DNA of 49,775 nucleotides from an uncultured Lachnospiraceae bacterium. GTDB taxonomy: Bacteria; Bacillota; Clostridia; Lachnospirales; Lachnospiraceae. Positions 25,021 to 33,103 of the stretch are shown here, piece by piece. The notes beneath the pieces are model-generated. The model was not told the DNA's origin and made no database searches. It saw nothing but the letters and a program-made list of their open reading frames with translations. The stretch covers positions 1 through 49,775 of the forward strand of contig CAJTTU010000016.1 of the NCBI GenBank assembly GCA_910579325.1. Direction: 5' to 3'. Numbering within the stretch: the stretch's first letter is position 1; each line of letters begins with the position of its first letter. The translations under genes were made by a program, and so were the position numbers.

Positions 25021-25049
25021 AATATATAACTCTTAATCAGCAAGAACAA
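25021..25049 (-). promoter_or_regulatory. possible sigma-A promoter upstream of rpsM
   Basis: On the minus strand TTGTTC (25044-25049), 17-base spacer, TATATT (25021-25026). It would give a leader of about 220 bases containing the three hairpins. Confidence 0.5.
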
Positions 25050-25106
25050 CTGGTCCAGGCGGTTCCTGGTAGTCCCTGCTGCAGCCGCCTTAAAAAGCTA
25101 CACTTA

Positions 25107-25220
25107 TTACCCCTGTCTCTGCTTATGCTTGGGGTTCTCGCAGATCACTCTGATACTGCCTTTTCTCTTGATGATCTTACATTTCTCACAGATCGGCTTT
25201 ACGGATGCTCTGACCTTCAC
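25107..25220 (-). CDS. rpmJ: 50S ribosomal protein L36
   Basis: 37 residues, read directly from the minus strand as M/VKVRASVKPICEKCKIIK then KRKGSIRVICENPKHK and QRQG. The zinc ribbon is complete (CxxC, a later Cys and His in CENPKH), so it is the zinc-binding form. Start is GTG at 25220 with AAAGGAG 9 bases upstream; stop TAA at 25107-25109. The normal place for rpmJ is between infA and rpsM, as here. It has its own strong promoter 27 bases upstream of the start. Confidence 0.95.
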   Translation of the reverse strand: MKVRASVKPICEKCKIIKRKGSIRVICENPKHKQRQG

Positions 25221-25253
25221 AGTAATTCACTCCTTTCCAAAAGTCTGCCATTC

Positions 25254-25282
25254 ATTATAGCATTTTGCCAATAATAATGCAA
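25254..25282 (-). promoter_or_regulatory. strong sigma-A promoter of rpmJ (alpha operon)
   Basis: On the minus strand TTGCAT (25277-25282), 17-base spacer ending TGC (extended -10), and perfect TATAAT (25254-25259). Start of transcription is predicted near 25247. Confidence 0.82.
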
Positions 25283-25365
25283 GAGACTTTTTCCTTTTTT
25301 CCAGTTTTTCCGGGTTTTTCATAGCTTTATATACCCGGGCGGCCGGTCCCGCTCATGGATATTAC

Positions 25366-25584
25366 CTATTTATCTCTCCAGATAATCCGTCCTTTGGACA
25401 GATCATAAGGCGAAAGTTCCAAAGTCACCTTATCGCCGGGCAGAATCCGGATATAGTTCATACGGAGCTTCCCGCTGATATGGGCTAACACCTGATGTCC
25501 GTTTTCCAGTTCCACCTGGAACATGGCATTGGGCAGTTTCTCTATGACCCTGCCTTCGATTTCAATCACGTCGGCTTTTGACAT
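25366..25584 (-). CDS. infA: translation initiation factor IF-1
   Basis: 72 residues, exact family length; a single S1-like OB fold with MSKADVIEIEGRVIEKLPNA and ISGKLRMNYIRILPGDKVTLE. IF-1 binds the A site of the small subunit during initiation. AGGAGG stands 9 bases upstream and overlaps the end region of the KOW gene (3-base gap). Downstream there is a 145-base gap with the rpmJ promoter; no clear terminator is seen. Confidence 0.97.
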   Translation of the reverse strand: MSKADVIEIEGRVIEKLPNAMFQVELENGHQVLAHISGKLRMNYIRILPGDKVTLELSPYDLSKGRIIWRDK

Positions 25585-25587
25585 GGT

Positions 25588-25860
25588 TCATGACCTCCTG
25601 TACAACTTAATTGCATATTTGATATCCTCATTCCGAAACGGGCTGTCTTTGAAAAGCTTCATGCTCCCTTCCCTGACCGCATCCGGATGACAGATGGGAT
25701 ACAGATGTATCTTTTTCTTCCGCTTGGGCTTTTCCACGGTACGCCTCTTTCCGTCGGCTATCCATACATATTCGCCCTGCTGTCCTATTATCACAAAAAT
25801 ATCGTCTTTATCATGGCCGGCTTTTGACCTTGCCAGACTTCCTGTCTCAAAGGGCTGCAT
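25588..25860 (-). CDS. KOW-domain RNA-binding protein (L14e-like)
   Basis: 90 residues. The N-terminal half has a KOW-like pattern: GSLARSKAGHDKDDIFVIIG and YVWIADGKRRTVEKPKRKKK, as in eukaryotic/archaeal L14e. Proteins of this type lie between map and infA in many Clostridia and their role is not established; a ribosome-linked RNA-binding role is inferred from fold and location. The ATG at 25860 is preferred to GTG 25869, since GAGGTG, formed at the map stop codon, then has the right distance. Confidence 0.8.
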   Translation of the reverse strand: MQPFETGSLARSKAGHDKDDIFVIIGQQGEYVWIADGKRRTVEKPKRKKKIHLYPICHPDAVREGSMKLFKDSPFRNEDIKYAIKLYRRS

Positions 25861-25865
25861 GCATT

Positions 25866-26618
25866 TCACCTCATGGATAAAATTTCGGGGTCTCCGTCCG
25901 TGATCAGTATGGTGTTCTCATAATGAGCGGACAGAGAACCGTCTGCAGTTACCACGGTCCACTGATCTTCCAGCCACTCCACGTCCCGCTTTCCCATATT
26001 GATCATCGGCTCCACCGCCAGCGTCATTCCGGGGATCAGACGGATGCCTTTGCGCCTCTGCCTGAAGTTTGGCACCTCCGGTCCCTCATGTACGCTGGTG
26101 CCGATACCGTGGCCAACCAGCTCCCTGACCACACCGTAGCGATAGCGGTCCGCACAGGCGTTGACCGCGGCGGAAATCTGATGCAGGTAGTTTCCTGCCC
26201 TGGCATACCGGATTCCCTCAAAGAAGCACTGACGGGTTACGTCGATCAGCTGCCTGGCCTCAGAGCTTATCTCCCCCACCGCCAGCGTCCTGGCGGCGTC
26301 GGAATGGTAGCCCTGATAACATACGCCGGCATCCAGGCTGACGATATCCCCTTCCCGGAGCTTATGCTTTTTACTGGGAATCCCGTGAACCACCTCGTTA
26401 TTGACGGAAACGCAGATGGCCGCGGGATATCCGTTATAATTCAGAAAAGAGGGTGTACAGCCAAAATCCCGGATTACCTGTTCTCCCACCCGATTGATAT
26501 CCATGGTGGACATGCCTGGCCTCAATGCCTTTGCCATTTCGTCATGAACCACAGCCAGAATTTTTCCGGCTTCTCTCATCAGTTCAATTTCCCGGGCTGA
26601 TTTGATTGTCACCGCCAT
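25866..26618 (-). CDS. map: methionine aminopeptidase type I
   Basis: 250 residues. All metal ligands are present: D96, D107, H170, E203 and E234; H78 in EVVHGIPS is the substrate-binding histidine. It removes the N-terminal methionine from new proteins. The length fits type Ia without a zinc-finger extension. It begins 3 bases after adk and ends 5 bases before the KOW gene, so the three are probably translated together. Confidence 0.97.
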   Translation of the reverse strand: MAVTIKSAREIELMREAGKILAVVHDEMAKALRPGMSTMDINRVGEQVIRDFGCTPSFLNYNGYPAAICVSVNNEVVHGIPSKKHKLREGDIVSLDAGVCYQGYHSDAARTLAVGEISSEARQLIDVTRQCFFEGIRYARAGNYLHQISAAVNACADRYRYGVVRELVGHGIGTSVHEGPEVPNFRQRRKGIRLIPGMTLAVEPMINMGKRDVEWLEDQWTVVTADGSLSAHYENTILITDGDPEILSMR

Positions 26619-26621
26619 AGG

Positions 26622-27266
26622 TTATTCTCCCAGCACCTTCACGATATCGGCAAACACCTTTTCCATCTCCTGAGTGCCGTCTACTTCATGCAGCACATTT
26701 TTATCGCCGTAGAACTGAATCAGCGGCTTTGTCTGCGCATGGTAAACGGAAAGACGGTTTTTCACGGTTTCCGGCTTGTCGTCGTCCCTGAGCGCCAGTT
26801 CTCCGCCGCAGCGGTCGCAGATTCCCTCCACCTTTGTGGGAATATGTACGATATGATAAGTGGCGCCGCAAGCCGGGCAGGCTCTCCTGCCGCTCATTCT
26901 TGCCACGATATTCTCATCGGGAACCTCTACGTTGATTGCAAAATCCACGGCATCATTCCGCCCGGACAATGCTTTTTCCAGACATTCCGCCTGTGGAATC
27001 GTCCTCGGAAATCCGTCCAATACATAGCCGTTCGCGCAGTCCGCCTGGCTGATCCGGTCCATTAAAAGATCTACGGTCAGTTCGTCAGGCACCAGCTGTC
27101 CGGCATCAATATAGGTTTTTGCTTTTTTCCCCAGTTCAGTGCCGTTTTTGATATTGGCCCTGAAAATATCACCGGTGGAAACATGGGGAATCTGGTACTT
27201 ATCCGCAATTTTCTTCGCCTGTGTCCCTTTGCCGGCCCCAGGCGCACCCAGCATAATAATCTTCAT
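26622..27266 (-). CDS. adk: adenylate kinase (zinc-lid type)
   Basis: 214 residues. P-loop GAPGAGKGT (7-15), GFPRT at 85-89 and long LID domain. The LID carries four cysteines, C130, C133, C150 and C153, the structural zinc site found in Gram-positive enzymes. It converts ATP + AMP to 2 ADP. The usual position after secY is kept, but a 133-base gap with a hairpin separates it from secY. Confidence 0.97.
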   Translation of the reverse strand: MKIIMLGAPGAGKGTQAKKIADKYQIPHVSTGDIFRANIKNGTELGKKAKTYIDAGQLVPDELTVDLLMDRISQADCANGYVLDGFPRTIPQAECLEKALSGRNDAVDFAINVEVPDENIVARMSGRRACPACGATYHIVHIPTKVEGICDRCGGELALRDDDKPETVKNRLSVYHAQTKPLIQFYGDKNVLHEVDGTQEMEKVFADIVKVLGE

Positions 27267-27345
27267 ACGTTCTTCTCCTGTTAAGTATTGCCATTTTATG
27301 GAGCTTCAATACATGCCGTATTGATTAAGACCATATACATGCTTA

Positions 27346-27369
27346 GGCGATTATGAAATCATAATCGCC
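27346..27369 (-). promoter_or_regulatory. perfect hairpin in the secY-adk gap
   Basis: GGCGATTATG/CATAATCGCC is a perfect 10-bp stem with a 4-base loop. A second AATCGCC on the plus strand (27384-27390) could compete for the same partner. No T tract follows on the minus strand, so this is more likely a processing or attenuation element than a terminator. A weak promoter (TTGTTT 27380-27385, 16 bases, TATGAT 27358-27363) overlaps it. Confidence 0.45.
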
Positions 27370-27399
27370 TCGCACATATAAACAATCGCCTTGTCAGCA

Positions 27400-28740
27400 T
27401 TAATAATTGATAAACAGCCCTTCCGTACGCACATCCTTGTAGCTTCTCTGCTGCATCATCGTTTCCACCTGTTTCAAGGTTTCCAGGATTACGCCTACGA
27501 TAATGATCAGAGAGGTTCCCATAAAGGAAAGCCGGCTTACGTTAAAGATGCCTGAGAAAAAGATTGGAATCAGCGCGATGATCATCAGGCCGACTGCGCC
27601 GATAAAAATAATATAATTCAGGATCTTTGCCAGATAGTCCGAGGTGGGCTTTCCGGGACGGATGCCGGGGATAAAACTGCCCTGCCGCTTCATCGTATCC
27701 GCGATCTCGATTGGGTTAAAAGTGATGGACGTATAGAAATACGCAAACACGACGATCAGAACACAGTAAATCACCAGTCCAATCGAATAAACGGGCGCAT
27801 CGGGACGGCACCAGTTTGACGAATTCAGCGCGAGCAGAATCTTGCCGCCGACCGTCGAGTAATCCACATTGAAAAACTGAGCGATCATGCCGGGTGTCGT
27901 CATCAGAGAAGATGCAAAAATCACCGGGATTACGCCGCCCGTGTTTACTTTTAAAACCAACGGCTTGTTATAGGAACGCCCCGCCGCCATCATACGGTTC
28001 GACATCTTCGCGGAATTCTGAATCGGGATTCTTCTCTCGCCATCCTGCAGAAGCACTGTGAACGCCAGCATGGCAAACAATACGGCCACGATAATCACAA
28101 TCGCCAGCACCTTCATGGCCACGTCAGCATTTGCGATAAATCTTTCGTACAACGTGACAAAATCATCAGGCAGACCGGAAATGATATTGATCAGCAGGAC
28201 CATGGAGATACCGTTTCCCACACCCTTTTCCGTGATCCGCTCGCCCAGCCACATTAGCAGGCCGGCGCCGGTGGTCATGGCCGCCACGGCCACTAAAACG
28301 GTGTACCAGGTATATACGGGAAGCAGTCCCTGGGCGCCCAGACCGATGGACATGGCGCTTCCCTCTATGATGGCCAGCACAATCGTCAGCCATCTGGTGA
28401 TCATCGTGATTTTCTTCCGCCCGTCCTCGCCGTCCTTCTGCATCTCCTCCAGTTTCGGAATCGCGATGGTCAAAAGCTGCATCACGATGGAAGAGGTGAT
28501 ATAAGGGCTGATATTCAATGCAAAAATGGACATGTTCATCAGAGAACCGCCCGTTATCGCATCGAAAAAGTTAAAGGCATCGCCAGTCTGCGCCTGAAGC
28601 AGACTGGCAATATAGGTAGTATTCACACCAGGAACCGGAATCTGACATCCGATTCTGATCACGACCAAAATGAAAAACACGAATAAGATTCTGTCCCGTA
28701 TCTCCCGGATCTGAAATGCCCTTTTCAGTGTTTTAATCAT
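27400..28740 (-). CDS. secY: preprotein translocase subunit SecY
   Basis: 446 residues with about ten membrane helices. Diagnostic parts are the N-terminal FQIREIRDRILFV, PGVNTT in the first loop, the plug region, NISPYITSSIVMQL and the late cytoplasmic loop with GFIPGIRPGK-like sequence (SFIPGIRPGKPTSDYL). It forms the protein-conducting channel with SecE and SecG, driven by SecA, whose gene is near the right edge. It starts 1 base after the rplO stop; GAGGTG is the ribosome binding site. Confidence 0.97.
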   Translation of the reverse strand: MIKTLKRAFQIREIRDRILFVFFILVVIRIGCQIPVPGVNTTYIASLLQAQTGDAFNFFDAITGGSLMNMSIFALNISPYITSSIVMQLLTIAIPKLEEMQKDGEDGRKKITMITRWLTIVLAIIEGSAMSIGLGAQGLLPVYTWYTVLVAVAAMTTGAGLLMWLGERITEKGVGNGISMVLLINIISGLPDDFVTLYERFIANADVAMKVLAIVIIVAVLFAMLAFTVLLQDGERRIPIQNSAKMSNRMMAAGRSYNKPLVLKVNTGGVIPVIFASSLMTTPGMIAQFFNVDYSTVGGKILLALNSSNWCRPDAPVYSIGLVIYCVLIVVFAYFYTSITFNPIEIADTMKRQGSFIPGIRPGKPTSDYLAKILNYIIFIGAVGLMIIALIPIFFSGIFNVSRLSFMGTSLIIIVGVILETLKQVETMMQQRSYKDVRTEGLFINY

Positions 28741-28741
28741 A

Positions 28742-29182
28742 TTAGATCACCTCGCAGGTTCCACCTACAGCTTCAATTTTGGTCTTTGCTCCCTCGCTGA
28801 AAGCATCCACCTTCACATTTAATTTCTTGGTCAGCTCGCCGTTTCCAAGAATTTTTACGCCGTCGCGGGGATTCTTCACCACGCCGTTCTCTACCAGCGC
28901 AGCTACCGTTACCTCTGCGCCGTCCTCAAACCGCTCCAGAGCGGACACGTTGATTCCCACGATCACCTTGGAATTTCTGTTCGTAAAGCCTCTCTTGGGA
29001 ATTCTTCTGTATAAGGGCATCTGACCGCCTTCGAATCCGGGTCTGGTAGCGCCGGAACGTGCCTTCTGTCCCTTATGGCCCTTACCTGCCGTTTTACCGT
29101 TTCCTGAACCGTGTCCACGGCCCCTTCTGAAATCATCACTCTGCCTGGAACCTTCCGCAGGATGTAAATTCGATAAATCCAT
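28742..29182 (-). CDS. rplO: 50S ribosomal protein L15
   Basis: 146 residues. Starts MDLSNLHPAEGSRQ, followed by the Gly/Lys/Arg-rich extended arm (RGHGSGNGKTAGKGHKGQ) that threads into 23S rRNA, then a globular C-terminal domain. ATG 29182 has AAAGGAGG 8 bases upstream; an in-frame start three codons earlier has not. Directly followed by secY, as in nearly all bacteria. Confidence 0.97.
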   Translation of the reverse strand: MDLSNLHPAEGSRQSDDFRRGRGHGSGNGKTAGKGHKGQKARSGATRPGFEGGQMPLYRRIPKRGFTNRNSKVIVGINVSALERFEDGAEVTVAALVENGVVKNPRDGVKILGNGELTKKLNVKVDAFSEGAKTKIEAVGGTCEVI

Positions 29183-29206
29183 TCTCCGCACCTCCTTTAC
29201 TCGATA

Positions 29207-29389
29207 TTAGATTTCTTCTACCTTTACCAAATGCTTCACATGCCAGATCATGCCTCTTACGGCATCATTGTCCGGCAGCTCAACTGTCTTGTTCAGTTTT
29301 CTGAGGCCAAGGGCTTCGACAGTTTTTTTCTGCTTCGGCACGGCGCCGATCGGAGATTTCACCAATGTGACTTTTAATTTATCTGCCAT
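29207..29389 (-). CDS. rpmD: 50S ribosomal protein L30
   Basis: 60 residues, standard. KLKVTLVKSPIGAVPKQKKTVEALGL and NDAVRGMIWHVKHLVKVEE identify it. Small two-layer protein of the large subunit, absent in some bacteria. Lies 18 bases after rpsE and 24 bases before rplO. Confidence 0.96.
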   Translation of the reverse strand: MADKLKVTLVKSPIGAVPKQKKTVEALGLRKLNKTVELPDNDAVRGMIWHVKHLVKVEEI

Positions 29390-29407
29390 TTTTTGTTTCC
29401 CTCCAGT

Positions 29408-29917
29408 TTAGCCAATTAATTCATCTACGGATTTCCCTCTGTTCTTCGCAACTTCCTCGGGAACCTTCAGCGCGGCCAGGCCGGCCAGCGTTGCCATTAC
29501 AACGTTCTGCTTATTGTTAGAGCCCAGGGATTTCGTACGGATGTTTTTAATACCTGCCAGCTCCACAACGGCACGCACAGGGCCGCCCGCGATTACGCCG
29601 GTACCAGCGGAAGCTTTTTTCAAAAGAACGTGCGCGCTTCCGAACTTGCCCAGGAAATCATGAGGGATACTGTTATTCTCATCGGTGGGAACCGTAATCA
29701 GTCTCTTTGCGGCGTCCTCTTTTCCCTTGCGGATGGCCTCGGGAATTTCAGCGGCTTTTCCGATTCCGGCGCCTACATGTCCGTTTCCGTCGCCCACAAC
29801 CACTAAAGCTGAAAATCTGAAATTACGACCGCCCTTTACTACTTTTGTAACACGTTTGATCGCAACGACCTTTTCTGTCAATTCAAGCTGGCTGGCATCA
29901 ACAATTGTACGTTTCAT
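29408..29917 (-). CDS. rpsE: 30S ribosomal protein S5
   Basis: 169 residues. Double-stranded RNA-binding N-terminal domain with VVAIKRVTKVVKGGRNFRFS and the C-terminal GTGVIAGGPVRAVVELAGI. It takes part in decoding accuracy and mRNA helicase function. The ATG at 29917 behind AAGGAGGAG is chosen, giving the family length; an ORF start at 29965 would overlap rplR by 32 bases. Confidence 0.97.
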   Translation of the reverse strand: MKRTIVDASQLELTEKVVAIKRVTKVVKGGRNFRFSALVVVGDGNGHVGAGIGKAAEIPEAIRKGKEDAAKRLITVPTDENNSIPHDFLGKFGSAHVLLKKASAGTGVIAGGPVRAVVELAGIKNIRTKSLGSNNKQNVVMATLAGLAALKVPEEVAKNRGKSVDELIG

Positions 29918-29933
29918 GTGTTCTCCTCCTTGA

Positions 29934-30302
29934 TTAGAATTCCAGACCAGCTTCTCTTGCTGCATCTGCCAGTGCTTTCACCTTACCATGATATATGAAG
30001 CCGCCTCTGTCAAAAACAACCGTCGTGATACCTTTTTCCAGCGCTTTCTTTGCGATCACGGTACCGAGATAAGATGCCGCCTCCACATTGTTGGTCTTCT
30101 GAAGCTCCGCCTTTACGTCCTTCTGAAGTGTAGATGCGGAAACCAGGGTATTCTGGGCATCGTCGTCAATAATCTGCACATACATATGATTATTGCTTCT
30201 GAACACAGCCAGACGAGGTCTCTCGGCAGTACCGGCGAAACGATTACGAATTCTATTGTGTTTTTTCACACGAACCTTGCTTCTTGCTTCTTTCCTAATC
30301 AT
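29934..30302 (-). CDS. rplR: 50S ribosomal protein L18
   Basis: 122 residues. RVKKHNRIRNRFAGTAERPRLAVFRSNNHMYVQ and VVFDRGGFIYHGKVKALADAAREAGLEF are the known family blocks. L18 helps bind 5S rRNA to the large subunit together with L5. 19 bases after rplF, 16 bases before rpsE. Confidence 0.97.
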   Translation of the reverse strand: MIRKEARSKVRVKKHNRIRNRFAGTAERPRLAVFRSNNHMYVQIIDDDAQNTLVSASTLQKDVKAELQKTNNVEAASYLGTVIAKKALEKGITTVVFDRGGFIYHGKVKALADAAREAGLEF

Positions 30303-30321
30303 TCTAAGTTCACCCTCCTAA

Positions 30322-30864
30322 TTATTTCTTACCTGTCTTACCGACTTTACGTCTGATCACTTCGTCAGCATACTTAATACCTTTTCCCTTATAAGGCTCA
30401 GGGCGTCTCTTGTCTCTGATTTCAGCAGCATATTGGCCTACTTTTTCTTTATCGATACCTTTTACGATAATCTTATTCTGTCCGTCTACCACAGCTTCAA
30501 GTCCGTCAGGGTCCGTCATCTCGACAGGGTGAGAATAACCGAGGGAAAGAACCAGTTTTTTACCTTGCTTTGCGGCTCTGTAACCAACGCCGTTGATCTC
30601 AAGAACCTTCTCATAGCCGTCCGTAACGCCTTTCACCATGTTGGCAATCAGGGTTCTGGTCAGACCGTGCAGCGATTTCATTTTCTTTAAATCATTGGGT
30701 CTGGATACCAGAATCTCGGCGCCTTCCAGCTTGATTTCCATTTCCTCCGGCAGCACTCTCTCCAGAGTTCCCTTAGGACCTTTTACAGTCACCTTATTAT
30801 TTTCTGCAATATCGACAGTAACGCCTGCCGGTACCGCGATTGGCATTTTTCCTATACGTGACAT
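30322..30864 (-). CDS. rplF: 50S ribosomal protein L6
   Basis: 180 residues. Two similar domains; starts MSRIGKMPIAVPAGV and has RRPEPYKGKGIKYADEVIRRKVGK at the end, the diagnostic C-terminal block. It binds near the factor-binding site of the large subunit. ATG has GGAGG upstream. Lies between rpsH and rplR in the usual order. Confidence 0.97.
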   Translation of the reverse strand: MSRIGKMPIAVPAGVTVDIAENNKVTVKGPKGTLERVLPEEMEIKLEGAEILVSRPNDLKKMKSLHGLTRTLIANMVKGVTDGYEKVLEINGVGYRAAKQGKKLVLSLGYSHPVEMTDPDGLEAVVDGQNKIIVKGIDKEKVGQYAAEIRDKRRPEPYKGKGIKYADEVIRRKVGKTGKK

Positions 30865-30897
30865 GCCCGTACCTCCAAAATTTTTATTTTATATAAA

Positions 30898-31299
30898 TCA
30901 CCATACAAACGCAAGCACTTCGCCGCCTACGTTTAACTCACGCGCTTCCTTGTCTGTGATCACGCCCTTGTTCGTGGAAATGATCGCGATTCCTAAGCCG
31001 CCCAAAACCTTCGGAAGATCCTCAGTGCTTGCGTATACCCGCAGGCCCGGCTTGGAAATTCTCTTAAGTCCGGAGATGATTCTCTCGCTTTTGTCTTTGC
31101 CGTATTTTAACGTAACGCGGATGGTCTTAAAATTGCCGTCCTCAACCACATCATATTTTCTGATATAACCTTCCCGAACCAGGATGTCGGCAATAGCTAA
31201 TTTCATCTTGGATGAAGGAATATCTACTGTATCATGTTTCGCAGTATTTGCATTACGGATTCTTGTAAGCATATCTGCAATGGGATCACTCATCGTCAT
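30898..31299 (-). CDS. rpsH: 30S ribosomal protein S8
   Basis: 133 residues. MTMSDPIADMLTRIRNAN start and a C-terminal STNKGVITDKEARELNVGGEVLAFVW. S8 is a primary 16S rRNA binder and in E. coli represses the spc operon at the rplE region; whether it does so here is not visible. The 40-base gap before it contains only its ribosome binding site. Confidence 0.97.
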   Translation of the reverse strand: MTMSDPIADMLTRIRNANTAKHDTVDIPSSKMKLAIADILVREGYIRKYDVVEDGNFKTIRVTLKYGKDKSERIISGLKRISKPGLRVYASTEDLPKVLGGLGIAIISTNKGVITDKEARELNVGGEVLAFVW

Positions 31300-31339
31300 T
31301 TTCGTTCCTCCTACTTTATATGAATAACCTATTACCTTC

Positions 31340-31525
31340 TTACCAGCTTGCTTTCTTTACTCCGGGAATCTGGCCCTTGTATGCTAATTCACGGAAGCAG
31401 ATTCTGCAGATTCCGTATTTTCTCAGATAAGCATGGGGACGGCCGCAGATTCTGCAGCGGGTATATTCTCTTGTTGAAAATTTCGCTTTACGCTGCTGCT
31501 TAATTTTCATCGAAGTTTTAGCCAT
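31340..31525 (-). CDS. rpsZ: 30S ribosomal protein S14, zinc-type (type Z)
   Basis: 61 residues, the short form. The zinc site CRICGRPH ... CRICF (two CxxC pairs) is complete. The long zinc-free S14 form is about 90-100 residues, so this is the housekeeping type usual in Gram-positive bacteria. Located between rplE and rpsH as expected. Confidence 0.97.
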   Translation of the reverse strand: MAKTSMKIKQQRKAKFSTREYTRCRICGRPHAYLRKYGICRICFRELAYKGQIPGVKKASW

Positions 31526-31541
31526 GAGATATTCCTCCTAA

Positions 31542-32084
31542 TTATTTCTGGAAAGGCATATTGAATAATGCCAACAGTTCGCGGGCTTCCTCATCGGTCT
31601 TTGCCGTCGTGACAAAGATGATGTCCATGCCTCTTACCTTGTCAACCTTATCGTATTCGATCTCAGGGAAAATCAGCTGCTCTTTGATACCCAGCGCATA
31701 ATTGCCTCTGCCGTCGAAGGCATTCGGATTCACACCTCTGAAGTCACGTACGCGGGGCAGGGACAGGTTGATCAGACGATCTACAAACTCATACATCCGC
31801 TCGCCTCTTAACGTCACCTTGCACCCGATGGCCATGCCCTCTCTGATTTTGAAGTTTGCCACGGATTTCTTTGCCTTTGTGAGGACAGCTTTCTGTCCGG
31901 CGATGGTCTCCAGATCTTTTACCGCGGTCTCCAGAACCTTGGCGTTTTCCTTTGCCTCGCCTACGCCCATGTTGATGACAACTTTCTCCAGCTTCGGAAC
32001 TTCCATAATATTTTTATAGTTGAATTTTTTCATCATTGCGTCTACAATCTCGTTTTTGTAGACTTCTTTTAATCTACTGCTCAC
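31542..32084 (-). CDS. rplE: 50S ribosomal protein L5
   Basis: 180 residues. MEVPKLEKVVINMGVGEAKENAK-type N terminus and GMDIIFVTTAKTDEEARELLALFNMPF C terminus. It binds 5S rRNA and contacts P-site tRNA. AGGAGG precedes the start by a proper distance, 24 bases after rplX. Confidence 0.97.
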   Translation of the reverse strand: MSSRLKEVYKNEIVDAMMKKFNYKNIMEVPKLEKVVINMGVGEAKENAKVLETAVKDLETIAGQKAVLTKAKKSVANFKIREGMAIGCKVTLRGERMYEFVDRLINLSLPRVRDFRGVNPNAFDGRGNYALGIKEQLIFPEIEYDKVDKVRGMDIIFVTTAKTDEEARELLALFNMPFQK

Positions 32085-32108
32085 CTTCCGGAACCTCCTT
32101 TCTTCGAA

Positions 32109-32420
32109 TTAGTCGATTGCTTCGCCGGTTGCCTTCGCCACACGAACTTTTTTGCCGTCTCTCACTTCAAAACCGATTCTTGTGGGCTTGCCGTTGTGAA
32201 GGTACATTACGTTTGACACGTCGATGGGAGCTTCCTGTCTGACGATGCCGCCTGCCTGGTTCGCAGCGCTGGGCTTCGTATGTTTGGTCACCATGTTTAC
32301 GCCCTCAACCACAACTCTGTGGTTCTTGGGGTCAACATGAAGCACTTTGCCTTCTCTGTCTTTATCCTTGCCGGCAATGACTTTTACCGTATCGTTTCTT
32401 TTAATCTTACTCGTTGCCAC
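32109..32420 (-). CDS. rplX: 50S ribosomal protein L24
   Basis: 103 residues. The N-terminal KOW domain reads KIKRNDTVKVIAGKDKDREGKV; the rest has EGVNMVTKHTKPS, typical of L24. It starts assembly of the large subunit. Twelve bases after rplN, so probably translated in step with it. Confidence 0.97.
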   Translation of the reverse strand: MATSKIKRNDTVKVIAGKDKDREGKVLHVDPKNHRVVVEGVNMVTKHTKPSAANQAGGIVRQEAPIDVSNVMYLHNGKPTRIGFEVRDGKKVRVAKATGEAID

Positions 32421-32432
32421 TGTCTACACCTC

Positions 32433-32801
32433 CTATAATACTTCCGGAGCCAGGGAAACGATCTTCATAAACTGATGGTCTCTCAGCTCTCTTGCTACAG
32501 GCCCAAAAATACGGGTGCCTCTGGGGGTCTGGTCATCTCTGATGATAACAGCCGCATTCTCATCAAATCTGATATAAGAACCGTCTTTACGACGGGTTGC
32601 GTTCTTTGTACGTACTACAACAGCCTTTACGACATCGCCTTTTTTGACAACACCGCCTGGTGTTGCATCTTTAACGGTAGCAACGATCACATCGCCGATT
32701 GCCGCGTATCTTCTTGTGGAACCGCCCATCACTCGGATGCAGAGCAATTCTTTTGCGCCTGTATTGTCAGCTACCTTCAGTCTGCTTTCCTGCTGAATCA
32801 T
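32433..32801 (-). CDS. rplN: 50S ribosomal protein L14
   Basis: 122 residues, the invariant family length. MIQQESRLKVADNTGAKELLCIRV and RGTRIFGPVARELRDHQFMKIVSLAPEVL are diagnostic. L14 forms a bridge to the small subunit and is the binding site of the silencing factor RsfS. Confidence 0.98.
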   Translation of the reverse strand: MIQQESRLKVADNTGAKELLCIRVMGGSTRRYAAIGDVIVATVKDATPGGVVKKGDVVKAVVVRTKNATRRKDGSYIRFDENAAVIIRDDQTPRGTRIFGPVARELRDHQFMKIVSLAPEVL

Positions 32802-32820
32802 GCCTGCTTACTCCTTTCGA

Positions 32821-33075
32821 CTATTTCGCCCTTTCGATAATCTCCACAAGTCTCCATCTCTTGTCCTTGGACAGAGGTCTTGTCTCCATTACTCTAACGG
32901 TATCGCCAATGGCACACTCATTTTTCTCGTCATGCGCCTTTAATTTATAAGTTCTTTTTACGATCTTGCCATATAAAGGATGTTTTACGTGTTCTTCGAT
33001 GGCCACTACGATGGTTTTATCCATCTTATCGCTGACAACTTTCCCTCTACGGGTTTTTCTTAAATTTCTTTCCAC
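32821..33075 (-). CDS. rpsQ: 30S ribosomal protein S17
   Basis: 84 residues. VERNLRKTRRGKVVSDKMDKT then the OB fold ending TRPLSKDKRWRLVEIIERAK. The GTG at 33075 was chosen since AAGGAGG lies 7 bases before it and the family start is (M)ERNLRKT; a start 12 codons earlier would place the ribosome binding site inside the gene. 28 bases after rpmC. Confidence 0.96.
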   Translation of the reverse strand: MERNLRKTRRGKVVSDKMDKTIVVAIEEHVKHPLYGKIVKRTYKLKAHDEKNECAIGDTVRVMETRPLSKDKRWRLVEIIERAK

Positions 33076-33103
33076 AACAGCTCCTCCTTCATTAGAACTA
33101 TTA

